A stretch of 64,000 nt of DNA from Neptunomonas japonica JAMM 1380 (GCF_016592555.1 NZ_AP014546.1:1116001-1180000), one strand, 5' to 3'. Shown: positions 1 to 10,079, counted from the stretch's first letter. Notes: generated by a model not told the origin, from the letters alone. Made by a program: numbers and translations.

Positions 1-1514
1 TTTTCGGCAATAAAAGGGTTAGCGTTGCGAATATGTAGACTGTTAATCAATTCTGCTTGTTGCCAGTACTTGATGCGGTTAGCACTAATCTTATTAATAC
101 TATATTCGCTATCATAGTAAGCTTCAGTAAAATTTGTTTCTAGGTTTCTGGCCTTAACAGATAACACCATGTTGTCTGGGCGGATAGCTTGAGTAAACTG
201 ATTGATGGCACTAAGGTCATATTGCTCAAGCAAATAAGGTGCGTTCAACCAGTTTTTTTGCGGAAAGTCCTGCATGCTTTGAGTTAATTGAGTGACGTAA
301 TGTATTGGCTCTTGCTCCGCTAAAAAGCGAAACTGTTGAGCATTGAGTAGCTTTTCTTCGTTATAGATTGCTTGGCTAATACCTTCTTTTTTAATGCTCT
401 GAATAAATGAGAAGAATAAACTAACTATATTGTCTGTATGCTTAAGGCCTTCTGGCGTTAAGCTTATTTGAATATGAAAGCTCGACTCAGATGCGAAACT
501 TTGTCCCGGAGAAGCGCCGAGTCCGGTTGCCCAGCCTTTTTCTTTAAGCAAAGCTAAAAGACTTCCTTCGCCTTCGTAACCAATTAGGCTGCTTAGCAGG
601 TAAAGGGGTTTGCTTTTCCAAAAGGGTAAGTTAGCTTGAGTGGGGAAACTTAAACTTAGAGACTGAGTATCTTTAAGGGTCTTGATGGCTAATTCAAGAG
701 GGAGGTCTTCAGGCTTAAACTGAGGCTCATCGATTATGAAAGTCTGAGCTTTAGTATTCTTTATGGTTGAGAAATATTGCTGAGCAATTGACTCAAGCTG
801 ATTTAATGGTTGTTTGCCTATAATGACCAGATTCATTTGGTTTGCAGAGTAATATTGTTGATAAAATTTGATTAAATCGCTTCGCAGGCTTCCCTCTTTA
901 TCGTTAGATAGCGTATCAAGGTTACCGACAGCAAAACGGCTCGCAGGATGAGCGGGGTTCATGGATTGTTGGGTAGCCGCGTAAGTTCTGCGTCCATCGT
1001 CTCTTCTTTTAGCGCTGTATTCAGAGTGAACGGCGTGTCTTTCTCGGTCTGTGTACTCTTCTGAAAAAAGCGGCGCAATAAAGAATTGAGAGAAGCGGTC
1101 AAGAGCAGGTTCAAGGTCGTCAGCGTTGATGTCGAAAAAGTAGTTGGTATTTTTTAATGCAGTAAAAGCATTATGTGAGCCGCCATGAGACTGGATGAAT
1201 GCTTGGTATTCGCCTGCTTCTGGATACTTATCAGTGCCCAGAAATAACATGTGTTCAAGAAAGTGAGCTAACCCCGCACGGTTTTTAGGATTGGCTGCAG
1301 AGCCTATGTTTACATTAAGCGACGCAGCAGCCTTGTCTGTATCGGGGTCTGAGACTAGCAATACACTTAGACCGTTCTCTAACGTGATGGACTGATAATC
1401 ACGCGTATCATTCTGGCTTTTGGCGATATCAGAGGCGTAGGAATAAGACGCTGCGCAAAAAACAACAACTAATGAAGTCACTAGCTTTCCTAGTGAAAAA
1501 TGCTCTGTGCGCAT
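1..1514 (-). CDS. M16 family metallopeptidase (insulinase/pitrilysin-like), 3' end outside the window
   Basis: Zinc protease of the inverzincin family, probably periplasmic. The first 504 residues are visible; pitrilysin-type enzymes run to about 950, so the C-terminal half lies beyond base 1. Residues 1-27 form a signal peptide. The inverted zinc motif HFLEH is at about residues 84-88, followed by LFLGTDKYP, which is characteristic of the pitrilysin/insulysin branch. The ATG at 1514 follows a GAGGG ribosome site at 7 bases. The downstream acidic zinc ligand region and a middle M16 domain are also recognisable. It is divergent from the channel operon at 1698. Peptide substrates are not deducible. 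Confidence 0.9.
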   Translation of the reverse strand, partial: MRTEHFSLGKLVTSLVVVFCAASYSYASDIAKSQNDTRDYQSITLENGLSVLLVSDPDTDKAAASLNVNIGSAANPKNRAGLAHFLEHMLFLGTDKYPEAGEYQAFIQSHGGSHNAFTALKNTNYFFDINADDLEPALDRFSQFFIAPLFSEEYTDRERHAVHSEYSAKRRDDGRRTYAATQQSMNPAHPASRFAVGNLDTLSNDKEGSLRSDLIKFYQQYYSANQMNLVIIGKQPLNQLESIAQQYFSTIKNTKAQTFIIDEPQFKPEDLPLELAIKTLKDTQSLSLSFPTQANLPFWKSKPLYLLSSLIGYEGEGSLLALLKEKGWATGLGASPGQSFASESSFHIQISLTPEGLKHTDNIVSLFFSFIQSIKKEGISQAIYNEEKLLNAQQFRFLAEQEPIHYVTQLTQSMQDFPQKNWLNAPYLLEQYDLSAINQFTQAIRPDNMVLSVKARNLETNFTEAYYDSEYSINKISANRIKYWQQAELINSLHIRNANPFIAE

Positions 1515-1697
1515 TAAACAGCCCTCAAAACTCAGAATTAAATCAAATAGCTACCCCAGATTGGGGTAATCAGCCAATAGACATTAACTTATCTGGCTGG
1601 TTCCGTGAATCAGCATAGCCATATTTATCAACAGTCGATACAATCGGCTGGTGAGTGTGCATGATAGCTTTGTTTTAGTGAAATAAGGGATGTTCTG

Positions 1698-2078
1698 ATG
1701 AATCGTGAAAAAGTGATTTTTGCTTTCTTTATCGTATTGGCATTGACGCTGAATTTCGGCTTTTTTCTCGGTGAAATAGATAAAGAAATTCATCATAACG
1801 TTTTTGAGTTATTCGCGGCGTTGGTTGTTAGTATGATCTGTACGGTGCTGAAATTTGGAGACCGAACTCATCTAGGTGCTTTAATGTTGGCTACGAGCTT
1901 AGTGGCCGATTTACAATTAGTGATCGCGGCTATTCTATGGGGCTTTGCCGAGCAAATTAGTGGTGGTATGACTGGCTCTATGATGTCGAGTGTCGTATCC
2001 CTGTCTGGTGGTGCGCTTTTGGCTAACATTATCTCTGTGATACTTCTCGTGGTTGAGACGATTGTTGTTCGTCGCTAA
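1698..2078 (+). CDS. Small four-helix membrane protein, partner of the downstream potassium channel (DUF6394-like)
   Basis: 126-residue hydrophobic protein with about four membrane segments (roughly residues 6-26, 36-53, 60-85 and 100-123). The family resembles the DUF6394 proteins of Proteobacteria; I recall the N-terminal pattern but could not search. It ends 3 bases before the ATG of the potassium channel gene, so the two are almost certainly co-transcribed and translationally coupled. A role as channel accessory subunit is inference from this spacing only. Confidence 0.75.
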   Translation: MNREKVIFAFFIVLALTLNFGFFLGEIDKEIHHNVFELFAALVVSMICTVLKFGDRTHLGALMLATSLVADLQLVIAAILWGFAEQISGGMTGSMMSSVVSLSGGALLANIISVILLVVETIVVRR

Positions 2079-2081
2079 ATC

Positions 2082-3773
2082 ATGAATAACGTCTTTTATC
2101 TGCTTTTACGGCGACTTCGTGTCCCTTTTATTACGATGATCGTGGTTTATTCGATCTCTATTCTTGGCTTTGTGCTGATACCTGGCCAAGATGATGCTGG
2201 GAATGTATGGCGAATGGATTTTTTCCATGCCGTTTACTTTGTCTCTTTTATGGGAACAACTATCGGTTTTGGTGAAATTCCTTTTGCGTTTACTGATGCA
2301 CAAAGGATGTGGACTTTGCTGATGATCTACGCAACTGTCGTTGCATGGTTATATGGTATTGGGTCTATGTTAGCACTCCTTCAAGAGCCTGTTTTTGGTC
2401 GCTTGTTACGGCGTCGCTCTTTTACTGGCGAAGTGGCCGGCTTTGCAGAGCCTTTTTATTTGATATGTGGATATGGTGTAACAGGCCGCCTCATTGTCCA
2501 TAAATTAGCTAATAGAGACATCAGAGCGGTGGTCATAGATATAAGTCAAGACCGTATTGATGATTTAGAAATGGATACCTTGCCTATTCGTGTCCCGGGT
2601 TTATGTGCAGATGCGGCATTACCCGATGTGCTGGATGATGCGGGGTTACAGCACCCGCATTGTATAGGTGTACTAGCACTAACGGATGATGATAATTCTA
2701 ACTTGGCTGTTTCTATTGCAAGCAAGTTGTTAATGCCTAACCGGATGGTGATAAGCCGTACAGAAGCAGAAGTTACCACTGCAAACTTACTCTCCTTTGG
2801 TACAAATCAGGTCGTTGATCCTTTTGAGGCTTATGCCGGGTATTTGTCCATGGCCATACACACGCCTTATAAGCATCTAGTGTATGACTGGCTAGTAAAC
2901 CCTTACCATCGACCGCTTTCTAGTGTTTATCAGCAAAAGCAGGGGCGTTGGATTATTTGCGGCTTTGGTCGTTTTGGGCGAGCACTTTATAAAGCTTTTA
3001 AAGCGGACAATGTTTTTATTACGGTTATTGATTCCAAAGAGCAGAATGTCAATCAGACAGAGCAACAGATTTGGGGTATTGGGACCGAAGCTCGAACGCT
3101 TGAAGAGGCCAATATCTCTGATGCAGTGGGCATTGTTGCAGGCACTGATAATGATGCGGACAACCTTTCTATTATTATGACGGCGAGGGGCATTAAACCC
3201 AAATTGGTAACTGTTGTTAGGCAGAACCTCGATGCAAATCGCTTAGTTTTTCGTCACTCGGGTGCTGATTTTGTGATGGAGCCTGGGCGGATCATCGCTA
3301 ACCAAATTATGGCACAAATTAAGACGCCACTTTTGCCTGCATTTATTGAAGCATTAAAGGAATATGATGATGTCTGGGCTCATACACTGTTAAATCGTAT
3401 GAGTAGTGTTGTTGGAGAAGATGAATTAGAGAGTTGGGCTTTTGTTCTCGGAGAGGAAGAAACGCCAGCCATTAAAATGGCGTTGGAAGAGGGAACGATC
3501 ATTAAAATGAAAGTCTTCCTTAAGGATCCTCGTGACCACAGTCAGATGCTGCCAGGTTTTCCTTTAATGTTGCGTAGAGACGACGACATTAAAATTTTAC
3601 CTGGTGAGCTCACTGAATTGCAGATGGGAGATGAAATTCTTTTCTGTGGTTTGAGTAAAGCTTTTACCCAGGTTGAGTGGACTGTTAATAACTACAACGT
3701 ATTGCAATATATTCTGACAGGTAAAGATGCAAACAACACGCTTTTGTCCCGCTGGTTTAATGCCGATCAATAA
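2082..3773 (+). CDS. Potassium channel protein with two NAD-binding RCK domains
   Basis: Inner-membrane ion channel of 563 residues. The N-terminus has two membrane helices (about 13-33 and 73-100) flanking a pore loop with the filter TTIGFGE at 59-65, a variant of the potassium filter TVGYG. Two TrkA-N/RCK Rossmann domains follow, with glycine motifs GYGVTG at 130-135 and GFGRFG at 294-299, and TrkA-C-like regions behind. This matches one-pore RCK channels regulated by nucleotides or ions. The gene starts 3 bases after the small membrane protein gene. Ion selectivity is inferred, since the second filter aromatic is Phe rather than Tyr. Confidence 0.88.
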   Translation: MNNVFYLLLRRLRVPFITMIVVYSISILGFVLIPGQDDAGNVWRMDFFHAVYFVSFMGTTIGFGEIPFAFTDAQRMWTLLMIYATVVAWLYGIGSMLALLQEPVFGRLLRRRSFTGEVAGFAEPFYLICGYGVTGRLIVHKLANRDIRAVVIDISQDRIDDLEMDTLPIRVPGLCADAALPDVLDDAGLQHPHCIGVLALTDDDNSNLAVSIASKLLMPNRMVISRTEAEVTTANLLSFGTNQVVDPFEAYAGYLSMAIHTPYKHLVYDWLVNPYHRPLSSVYQQKQGRWIICGFGRFGRALYKAFKADNVFITVIDSKEQNVNQTEQQIWGIGTEARTLEEANISDAVGIVAGTDNDADNLSIIMTARGIKPKLVTVVRQNLDANRLVFRHSGADFVMEPGRIIANQIMAQIKTPLLPAFIEALKEYDDVWAHTLLNRMSSVVGEDELESWAFVLGEEETPAIKMALEEGTIIKMKVFLKDPRDHSQMLPGFPLMLRRDDDIKILPGELTELQMGDEILFCGLSKAFTQVEWTVNNYNVLQYILTGKDANNTLLSRWFNADQ

Positions 3774-3782
3774 AGGATTGTA

Positions 3783-4680
3783 ATGGCTTATCTTTTACTC
3801 ACACTAACAACACTTTTCTGGGCCGGTAACTTTGTTCTTGGGCGTGCGATGAGCGATGTGTTGCCTCCGGTTGTAATGGCCGAGATGCGCTGGGGACTGG
3901 CGTTATTGCTTATATTGCCATTTCTAATACCTAAGCTAAAAGCGCATTGGCGAGTCATCTTGAAGCATTGGAAATTGCTATTACTATTCGGCATCCTGAG
4001 TGTTGGCAGCTTCAATACGTTGATATATATTGGATTAACGACGACAGGCGCAACCAATGCCACCTTGTTGCAGTCAGCTATCCCTATTTTGATTCTGATT
4101 ATTACGGGGTGCTTTCTTAAAGAGGCTGTGAGTGCCCGGCAATGGGTAGGGGTTGTGTGCTCTCTAGTTGGCGTGCTTACGTTGATCTCATTAGGAAATC
4201 TAAACCAGTTACTTAGTTTGGACATTAATAAAGGTGATCTTTGGATACTCGCTGCAGTACTTTGTTGGTCGAGCTATTCAATATTGTTACGCTGGCGCCC
4301 TGCCGAGTTAGATGGTTTCACTTTTTTTGGCACAACCGTTGTCATTGGTGTTTTTGTGTTATTGCCTTTTGCATTATTTGAGTTTAGTGAGGTGCCAAGT
4401 TTTGAGCTAAAGCCTGAAGCGCTAGGCTCAGTTTTATATATGGCTATCTTTCCGTCCATCCTAGCTCATTTGTTTTGGAATCGGGGTGTGGCGGAATTGG
4501 GTGCAGCTAAAGCGGGCTTATTTATTCATCTTATGCCATTATTTGGCATGTTGCTTTCAACAGTTTTTTTTGGGAGAAGAGATTCACACTTACCATCTGA
4601 CTGGTATGATATTGATATTCATTGGAATTTACCTTGCAGTAGTTTCTAATGTAATGAAACGGATTCCGAAACAAAATTGA
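3783..4680 (+). pseudogene. EamA/DMT-superfamily transporter gene with a one-base frameshift near the 3' end
   Basis: Ten-helix drug/metabolite transporter. The reading frame from 3783 runs as a normal EamA protein to about residue 260, then enters a T8 run at 4564-4571 and changes to a hydrophilic tail that stops at 4649. The other frame after the run encodes a typical last helix (FLGEEIHTYHLTGMILIFIG) ending at 4680. Removing one T gives a continuous protein of about 298 residues, the family's usual length. It may be a sequencing error, a true mutation, or rescued by slippage; as read, the tenth helix is lost. It follows the channel gene by 9 bases. The substrate is unknown. Confidence 0.85.
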
Positions 4681-4688
4681 GGTAGTTG

Positions 4689-5546
4689 ATGCGAAATGTT
4701 CTTTTAGCAGTTTTTATGATGTTTTTTACACTGAGTATTGTTGCGCCAGAGGCGCAAGCAAAACGATTAGGTGGGGGCTTTAGCCTCGGAAAGTCATTTT
4801 CATCACCTAAGAAAGTTAGCCCATCACCTACTCAGCAAAAAGCGCCTGCGCAAAATGCGTCAGGTAGTAGCGCTAAAAAATCAGGGTTTGGTGGAATGGG
4901 CGGTATGCTAGGTGGGCTTTTAGCGGGTGGCCTTCTCGCTTCTTTGTTCATGGGTGGCGCGTTTGATGGTATTCAAATGATGGATATCTTGATGATTGCA
5001 GCCTTTGCATTTATTGCTTTTAAACTGTTTGCCATGATGCGAAAGACCCAAGTGACACCTAGCTATGCTGGCGCACAGCATCGTTCAATGGAGCCTGCAC
5101 AGGAGCCTTCAGAAACGCATCACTTTACACCGATGTCTGCCGCTAATACGCAGTTATCTGAACCAGATTTGGTATTGCCAAAATGGTTTAATAAAGTAAC
5201 TTTTCTTGATGGCGCACGCGAACACTTTACTCACTTGCAGTCCTCTTGGGATAAACAAGACTGGGATGATATAGCGACATATACATCAGAAGAGTTGTTT
5301 GAGCAGCTTAAACAAGAGCGTTCAAAATACCCTGCAGAGCAGCACACTGAAGTTGTTTCAGTGATGTCTGAATTGATTAACTTTATTGATAATCAAGACC
5401 ATGTGGTTGCTAGTATTAACTTTTATGGATGGCTTAAAGAGTCTGGCGACCAGCAAACGAGCGAGTTTAATGAGATTTGGCACCTGACACGAAACATGGC
5501 TGAAGAAAATGCTTCATGGCATATTGTTGGGATTGAGCAACCTTAA
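4689..5546 (+). CDS. Tim44-like domain membrane protein
   Basis: 285-residue protein with an N-terminal signal peptide (residues 1-25, ending in AQA), a Ser/Pro/Lys-rich linker, a Gly-rich hydrophobic stretch (about 65-85), a membrane helix (about 95-115) and a C-terminal Tim44-like domain (about 155-285). Bacterial members of this family are inner-membrane proteins of uncertain role. I place the start at the ATG 4689, with GAGG 5-6 bases upstream, instead of the TTG at 4686. The gene lies 8 bases after the restored end of the EamA gene and ends at a strong bidirectional terminator. Confidence 0.85.
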   Translation: MRNVLLAVFMMFFTLSIVAPEAQAKRLGGGFSLGKSFSSPKKVSPSPTQQKAPAQNASGSSAKKSGFGGMGGMLGGLLAGGLLASLFMGGAFDGIQMMDILMIAAFAFIAFKLFAMMRKTQVTPSYAGAQHRSMEPAQEPSETHHFTPMSAANTQLSEPDLVLPKWFNKVTFLDGAREHFTHLQSSWDKQDWDDIATYTSEELFEQLKQERSKYPAEQHTEVVSVMSELINFIDNQDHVVASINFYGWLKESGDQQTSEFNEIWHLTRNMAEENASWHIVGIEQP

Positions 5547-5573
5547 GCAATTGTTGCTTAAATTATATAGATG

Positions 5574-5600
5574 AAAATGGCGTCCTAGGACGCCATTTTT
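5574..5600. terminator. Bidirectional intrinsic terminator between the Tim44 gene and yaaA
   Basis: A perfect 26-base palindrome (5574-5599) with A-run and T-run arms on either side of a GC-rich core, lying between two convergent genes. It can terminate transcription from both strands. Confidence 0.9.
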
Positions 5601-5613
5601 TAAGCTTTAAAAT

Positions 5614-6390
5614 CTATTCTTCATGATCTCGAATAAATACCCATGCATCGCCTTCGGACATCGGTTCTGCAAAGCGGTAGCCTTCATAATCAAAGTTTTT
5701 TAAGCCGTTTGGTTCGTTGATTTGGTTTTCAAGAATATAACGTGCCATAAGACCACGGGCTTTCTTCGCGTAAAAACTGATGATTTTATATTGTCCTGAT
5801 TTCCAATCTTTAAATACCGGTGTCACTATTCGAGCATTGAGTGCTTTGGGCTTGATTGCTTTAAAGTACTCGTTAGATGCTAGGTTGATGATTGTTGGAT
5901 GATCATCTTGGCTTAGCTCTTCATTCAGTGATTCAGTCAACTGAAGGTCCCAGAACTGGTAGAGGTTAGTACCGCGCGGTGTTGCTAATTTGGTACCCAT
6001 TTCTAAACGGTACGGATACATAAGGTCTAGTGGTCGTAATACACCGTAGAGACCAGATAGTATGCGTAAATGCTGTTGGGCGTAGCTTAGCTGATCTTCA
6101 GATAATGTGGCAGCATCTAATCCTGTGTATACATCGCCTTTAAAAGCCAATACAGCTTGTTTTGCGTTTTCGCTGGTAAGCTTAGTTGGCCAAGAGTTAT
6201 AGCGTGCAACATTTAAGCTAGCGAGTTTGTCACTGAGCTTCATCAATTCAGCGACGCCTTGCACAGATAAAGTGTCTAAAACATTGATTAGCTCGGCAGA
6301 GTTTGACAAAAAACGAGGCTGCGTATATTGCTCGATATGCGGCGGTGTTTCGTAATCTAGCGTTTTTGCAGGTGAGATAACTGTCAGCAT
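5614..6390 (-). CDS. yaaA: Peroxide stress protein YaaA (DUF328)
   Basis: 258-residue cytoplasmic protein, the normal length of the YaaA family. The conserved start [10 protein letters not shown], the internal [11 protein letters not shown] and the [12 protein letters not shown] motif identify the family without doubt. In E. coli YaaA lowers free intracellular iron during hydrogen peroxide stress and binds DNA; the same role is inferred here. The ATG at 6390 has GGAA 5-8 bases upstream. It is transcribed towards the Tim44 gene and divergently from trpS. Confidence 0.95.
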   Translation of the reverse strand: MLTVISPAKTLDYETPPHIEQYTQPRFLSNSAELINVLDTLSVQGVAELMKLSDKLASLNVARYNSWPTKLTSENAKQAVLAFKGDVYTGLDAATLSEDQLSYAQQHLRILSGLYGVLRPLDLMYPYRLEMGTKLATPRGTNLYQFWDLQLTESLNEELSQDDHPTIINLASNEYFKAIKPKALNARIVTPVFKDWKSGQYKIISFYAKKARGLMARYILENQINEPNGLKNFDYEGYRFAEPMSEGDAWVFIRDHEE

Positions 6391-6619
6391 AGTATTCCGT
6401 TGTTACTTTAAGTGGTTAGCCAATAAGAAGAGTATGACACTAATTTCTTAAGTGTTACCTATAAATAGATTCTCTTTTTACCATTCATTGATGATGCTGG
6501 GAAGTTATTGAATAAAGTTCATTTGATAGGTGAGATAAGTTAGCTAAGGGCGAATAACCGCTTGAATTTGTGTATTATTAATCTGATTTTTCTCTGTTTT
6601 GTCTTAGGGTTTATTTGTA

Positions 6620-7900
6620 ATGTCGAAAAAGACTGTACTCACCGGAATTACAACAACCGGTACGCCGCATATTGGTAACTATCTTGGTGCTATTAAGCCA
6701 GCCATACAGGCGAGTGAAGACGCTCGCTACAATAGCTTTTTCTTTTTGGCAGATTATCATGCATTGATTAAATGTCATGATCCAGCACGTGTTGCACGCT
6801 CATCTCAAGAGATTGCAGCGACGTGGCTAGCATTAGGCTTAGATACTGATAAAGCGACATTCTACCGTCAAACAGATATTCCTGAGATTACAGAGTTAAC
6901 CTGGTTGCTAACCTGTATGACATCAAAAGGGTTGATGAATCGCTCTCATGCTTATAAAGCATCAGTAGATGCTAACCGAGAGGCAGGTAAAGATGATTTA
7001 GACGACGGTGTGACGATGGGATTATTTGGCTATCCGATATTGATGGCTGCAGATATCCTTATGTTTAACGCAGATATTATTCCGGTAGGGAAAGATCAAA
7101 TTCAGCATATTGAAATGGCACGAGATATCGCTGGGCGTTTTAATCATACATATGAGTCTTTATTTACCTTACCTAATGCTCAAGTAGATGAGTCATCGCA
7201 GTTAATTCCTGGGCTTGATGGCCGTAAGATGTCAAAAAGCTACGATAATACTATTCCCCTTTTCTGTTCTACCGATGAGCTACGTAAGTTGATCAGCCTG
7301 ATAGTCACAGATACGCGTGGCCCTGGTGAACCCAAAGACCCTGAAGGTAGTACTTTATTCCAGCTTTATAGCAGTTTTGCTTCGCCAGAGCAGGTAGCAG
7401 ATATGCATCATAAATACCTTGAAGGTATTGCTTGGAGTGAAGCCAAATCCGAACTGTTCGAATGTCTAAATAATCAATTGAGTGAGCCGCGAGCGCGTTA
7501 TAATGAGTTGATGAATGATCTTGGAACAGTTGAGGATGTGCTGCAAAAAGGAGGACTTAAGGCACGCGAAAAATCCGCACCCTTTATGGATAAAGTGCGT
7601 ATAGCTGCAGGTATTCGTCCTTTAACTTATGTACCAGCACAACCGCAAGCAGACACTCCTGTTAAAAAAGAGAAAAGTGCAGAGGAGCTTGCACGTGTTG
7701 AGCAAGGGCGTCGTAGGGCTATTATCATGCAACTTAAACCGCTGTTTGAGAGAGTATCTGCGGCTGATGATAAAGTTGATATGGCTAAACAGGTTTTGGC
7801 TGAGAAGTCAGATGAAGTTGAGCAATTAAAGAAAAAGCAAAAGCAAAAAGCACAAAATGAATTAGACGTTTTAGCTGAAGAGTTAGCTCAATACTTGTGA
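6620..7900 (+). CDS. trpS: Tryptophan--tRNA ligase with C-terminal coiled-coil extension
   Basis: Class I aminoacyl-tRNA synthetase charging tRNA-Trp in the cytoplasm. The HIGH-type motif is HIGN at residues 17-20 and the KMSKS motif is exact at 203-207. The catalytic and helical domains end near residue 340, the length of E. coli TrpS. A further 85 residues follow, rich in Lys, Glu, Ala and Gln, and predicted to be coiled coil. Such extended TrpS forms are known in some gammaproteobacteria. The gene is followed 54 bases later by sseA on the same strand. Confidence 0.95.
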   Translation: MSKKTVLTGITTTGTPHIGNYLGAIKPAIQASEDARYNSFFFLADYHALIKCHDPARVARSSQEIAATWLALGLDTDKATFYRQTDIPEITELTWLLTCMTSKGLMNRSHAYKASVDANREAGKDDLDDGVTMGLFGYPILMAADILMFNADIIPVGKDQIQHIEMARDIAGRFNHTYESLFTLPNAQVDESSQLIPGLDGRKMSKSYDNTIPLFCSTDELRKLISLIVTDTRGPGEPKDPEGSTLFQLYSSFASPEQVADMHHKYLEGIAWSEAKSELFECLNNQLSEPRARYNELMNDLGTVEDVLQKGGLKAREKSAPFMDKVRIAAGIRPLTYVPAQPQADTPVKKEKSAEELARVEQGRRRAIIMQLKPLFERVSAADDKVDMAKQVLAEKSDEVEQLKKKQKQKAQNELDVLAEELAQYL

Positions 7901-7954
7901 TATTGAGTGCGGATTGGAAGTTATGTCAGTAAGTTATGAGTTGGGGGTGTGAGC

Positions 7955-8818
7955 ATGTACCAAACGCTAATAAGTGTTGAAGAATTACAGCACAATAGTT
8001 CATCCCAAGGTTGGGTTGTCGTTGATTGTCGTTCTGATCTGGCCGACCCTTCTAAAGGTTATCAGCTGTATCGAGAAGGCCACATTCCCCATGCTCAGTT
8101 CATGGATCTTGAAGAAGATTTATCTTCACCTATCGATAGTGCTTCAGGTCGACACCCGTTACCGGGTTTACAGAAATTTAAAGAAAAGCTCGGAAAAGTA
8201 GGTATCTCTACTAGATCGCAAGTTGTGGTTTATGATGATTGCGGTGGAGCGATGGCTTCGCGCCTTTGGTGGCTGTTACGTTGCTTAGGTCACGAAGCTG
8301 TTGCCGTATTAGATGGTGGCTTTCCTGTGTGGAAGCAACAGGCAGGGGATATTTCAACAAATGTATTCTTGCCTGTAAAAGAGGTTTATCAAGAGGCTGA
8401 TGTGAATACTATCTTGCTTGATGACTGGAAAAACCTAGCAATGCCTGTGATTAGCAGCGAGAAACTATTACGCTCTTTGGTGCATGTTCAGTTGGTTGAT
8501 GCAAGAGCAACCCCGCGATTTAACGGGGAGGTTGAGCCGATCGATCCTATTGCTGGGCATGTTCCGGGAGCACTGAACCGACCTTTTGCAGATAATATGA
8601 CGGCTGCTGGCATTTTTAAACCCGCTGACCAATTAGCCCAAGAGTGGTCTTCGCTTGTTAACGTTGATAAACCAGTGATACATATGTGTGGTTCGGGTGT
8701 GACTGCTTGCCATAATATATTGGCGATGGCGCATGCTGGCATGGTTAACTCAGTACTATATGCGGGGTCATGGAGTGAATGGATTCGTGACAGTCAGAGG
8801 CCGGTTAGTTGCTTGTAA
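7955..8818 (+). CDS. sseA: Sulfurtransferase with tandem rhodanese domains (3-mercaptopyruvate type)
   Basis: 287-residue cytoplasmic enzyme with two rhodanese domains (about 5-125 and 155-280). Only the second carries the catalytic loop, CGSGVTA starting at Cys245, which is the 3-mercaptopyruvate sulfurtransferase signature as opposed to the CRKGVT type of thiosulfate enzymes. It moves sulfane sulfur from mercaptopyruvate to thiol acceptors. An upstream GTG at 7949 is in frame, but the G-run at 7943-7947 sits correctly only for the ATG at 7955. Confidence 0.9.
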   Translation: MYQTLISVEELQHNSSSQGWVVVDCRSDLADPSKGYQLYREGHIPHAQFMDLEEDLSSPIDSASGRHPLPGLQKFKEKLGKVGISTRSQVVVYDDCGGAMASRLWWLLRCLGHEAVAVLDGGFPVWKQQAGDISTNVFLPVKEVYQEADVNTILLDDWKNLAMPVISSEKLLRSLVHVQLVDARATPRFNGEVEPIDPIAGHVPGALNRPFADNMTAAGIFKPADQLAQEWSSLVNVDKPVIHMCGSGVTACHNILAMAHAGMVNSVLYAGSWSEWIRDSQRPVSCL

Positions 8819-8919
8819 TGTGCTTATTAAAAAAGACTATGAACTCATTTGATTTTAGTCATTGGTATAGATACCCCGTTAATCGTTATGATCAAGGTAT
8901 ATTATTAAGGAGATAAAAT

Positions 8920-9849
8920 ATGCCAGCCAATTATCAATCGGGCACTGTAGCTGATGCGACGAGTGATGCATTATTCATTACTCTTAATGTGAAGCCGGGT
9001 TATGAGCACCAACTTAGCCAAGCGCTTAAGCAGACGCAAAAGATCATCGTTACGTCTCAGCAGAAATTTTCTGGGCAGTCTCTGCATGCAGTTATTGCGA
9101 TTGGTAGTGAGTATTGGGACAGGCTGAGCTTTTCTGAAGGAAATTCCTCGAGGCCGGCACTATTAACCTCTTTTCCGCAGCTGCATGGCGCTGCAAATAT
9201 GCCGTCTACACCGGCTGATTTATTATTGCACTTGCGATCTAATCGGCGTGATATTACGTTTCAACTAGCACGTGAGTTGCTAGCTGAGTTGTCTGATACT
9301 GTTGAAATAGTAGAAGAAGTTTCTTGTTTTCGTTACCTCGATGCTCGTGATCTTACAGGCTTTGTTGATGGCACTGAAAACCCTCAAGGTGATCATAAAA
9401 AAGAGGTGGCTTTGGTGGGTGAAGAAGATGCATTTTTTGCGCAAGGCTCCTATATACATCTACAGCGTTACGTACATGACTTGAACCATTGGGAAAGACT
9501 GTCGCTTAAGGAACAGGAAGATACTTATGGACGGACGAAACTAGATAATATTGAGTATCCGTCTGCAGAAAAGTCATTAACTGCACATACAAAACGGGCC
9601 TCTTTAAAAGATAGCGAAGGCAACTCCCTTGAAATACTGCGCCATAGTATGCCTTATGGAAGCGTATCTGAGGCAGGATTGCTGTTTGCTAGCTATTGTC
9701 GGACGCCCGAAAATTTCACATTGATGCTTAAAAGTATGGTAGAAGGTGATGCACATGGCCATACAGACCATTTGATGCAATTCACTTCGGCGGTTACTGG
9801 GCAATCTTTTTTTGCTCCGTCTTTAGATTGGTTCAGTAAGTTAAAGTAA
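8920..9849 (+). CDS. Dyp-type heme peroxidase (YfeX-like)
   Basis: 309-residue heme peroxidase of the dye-decolourising family. The family motif GXXDG is GFVDG at 147-151 with catalytic Asp150, the probable proximal heme ligand is His223 and the distal arginine is Arg241, matching the spacing in E. coli YfeX. There is no Tat signal, so the enzyme is cytoplasmic. The start has a near-perfect AAGGAG 7 bases upstream. It reduces peroxides with an unknown electron donor. It is a single gene, with about 100 bases of spacer before it. Confidence 0.93.
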   Translation: MPANYQSGTVADATSDALFITLNVKPGYEHQLSQALKQTQKIIVTSQQKFSGQSLHAVIAIGSEYWDRLSFSEGNSSRPALLTSFPQLHGAANMPSTPADLLLHLRSNRRDITFQLARELLAELSDTVEIVEEVSCFRYLDARDLTGFVDGTENPQGDHKKEVALVGEEDAFFAQGSYIHLQRYVHDLNHWERLSLKEQEDTYGRTKLDNIEYPSAEKSLTAHTKRASLKDSEGNSLEILRHSMPYGSVSEAGLLFASYCRTPENFTLMLKSMVEGDAHGHTDHLMQFTSAVTGQSFFAPSLDWFSKLK

Positions 9850-10079
9850 GCCGCTACAACTCATTAACCGGTGGTTATCTACATAGTTAGTTCATATTAG
9901 ATTTAATTGATTACCTGTGGGTCAATAAGCCAATAATTTAACTTCTTATCAGCCTAACCATTTATGGTTTTTACATGTTTTCTAAAGAGCGTCTATACTC
10001 AAGTAGCAGTCATTTTAAAATAGCGTAAAAACTATATTTTTGTGTTGCTTTGCTCACTCTATTTTAGTCGGAAAAATTT

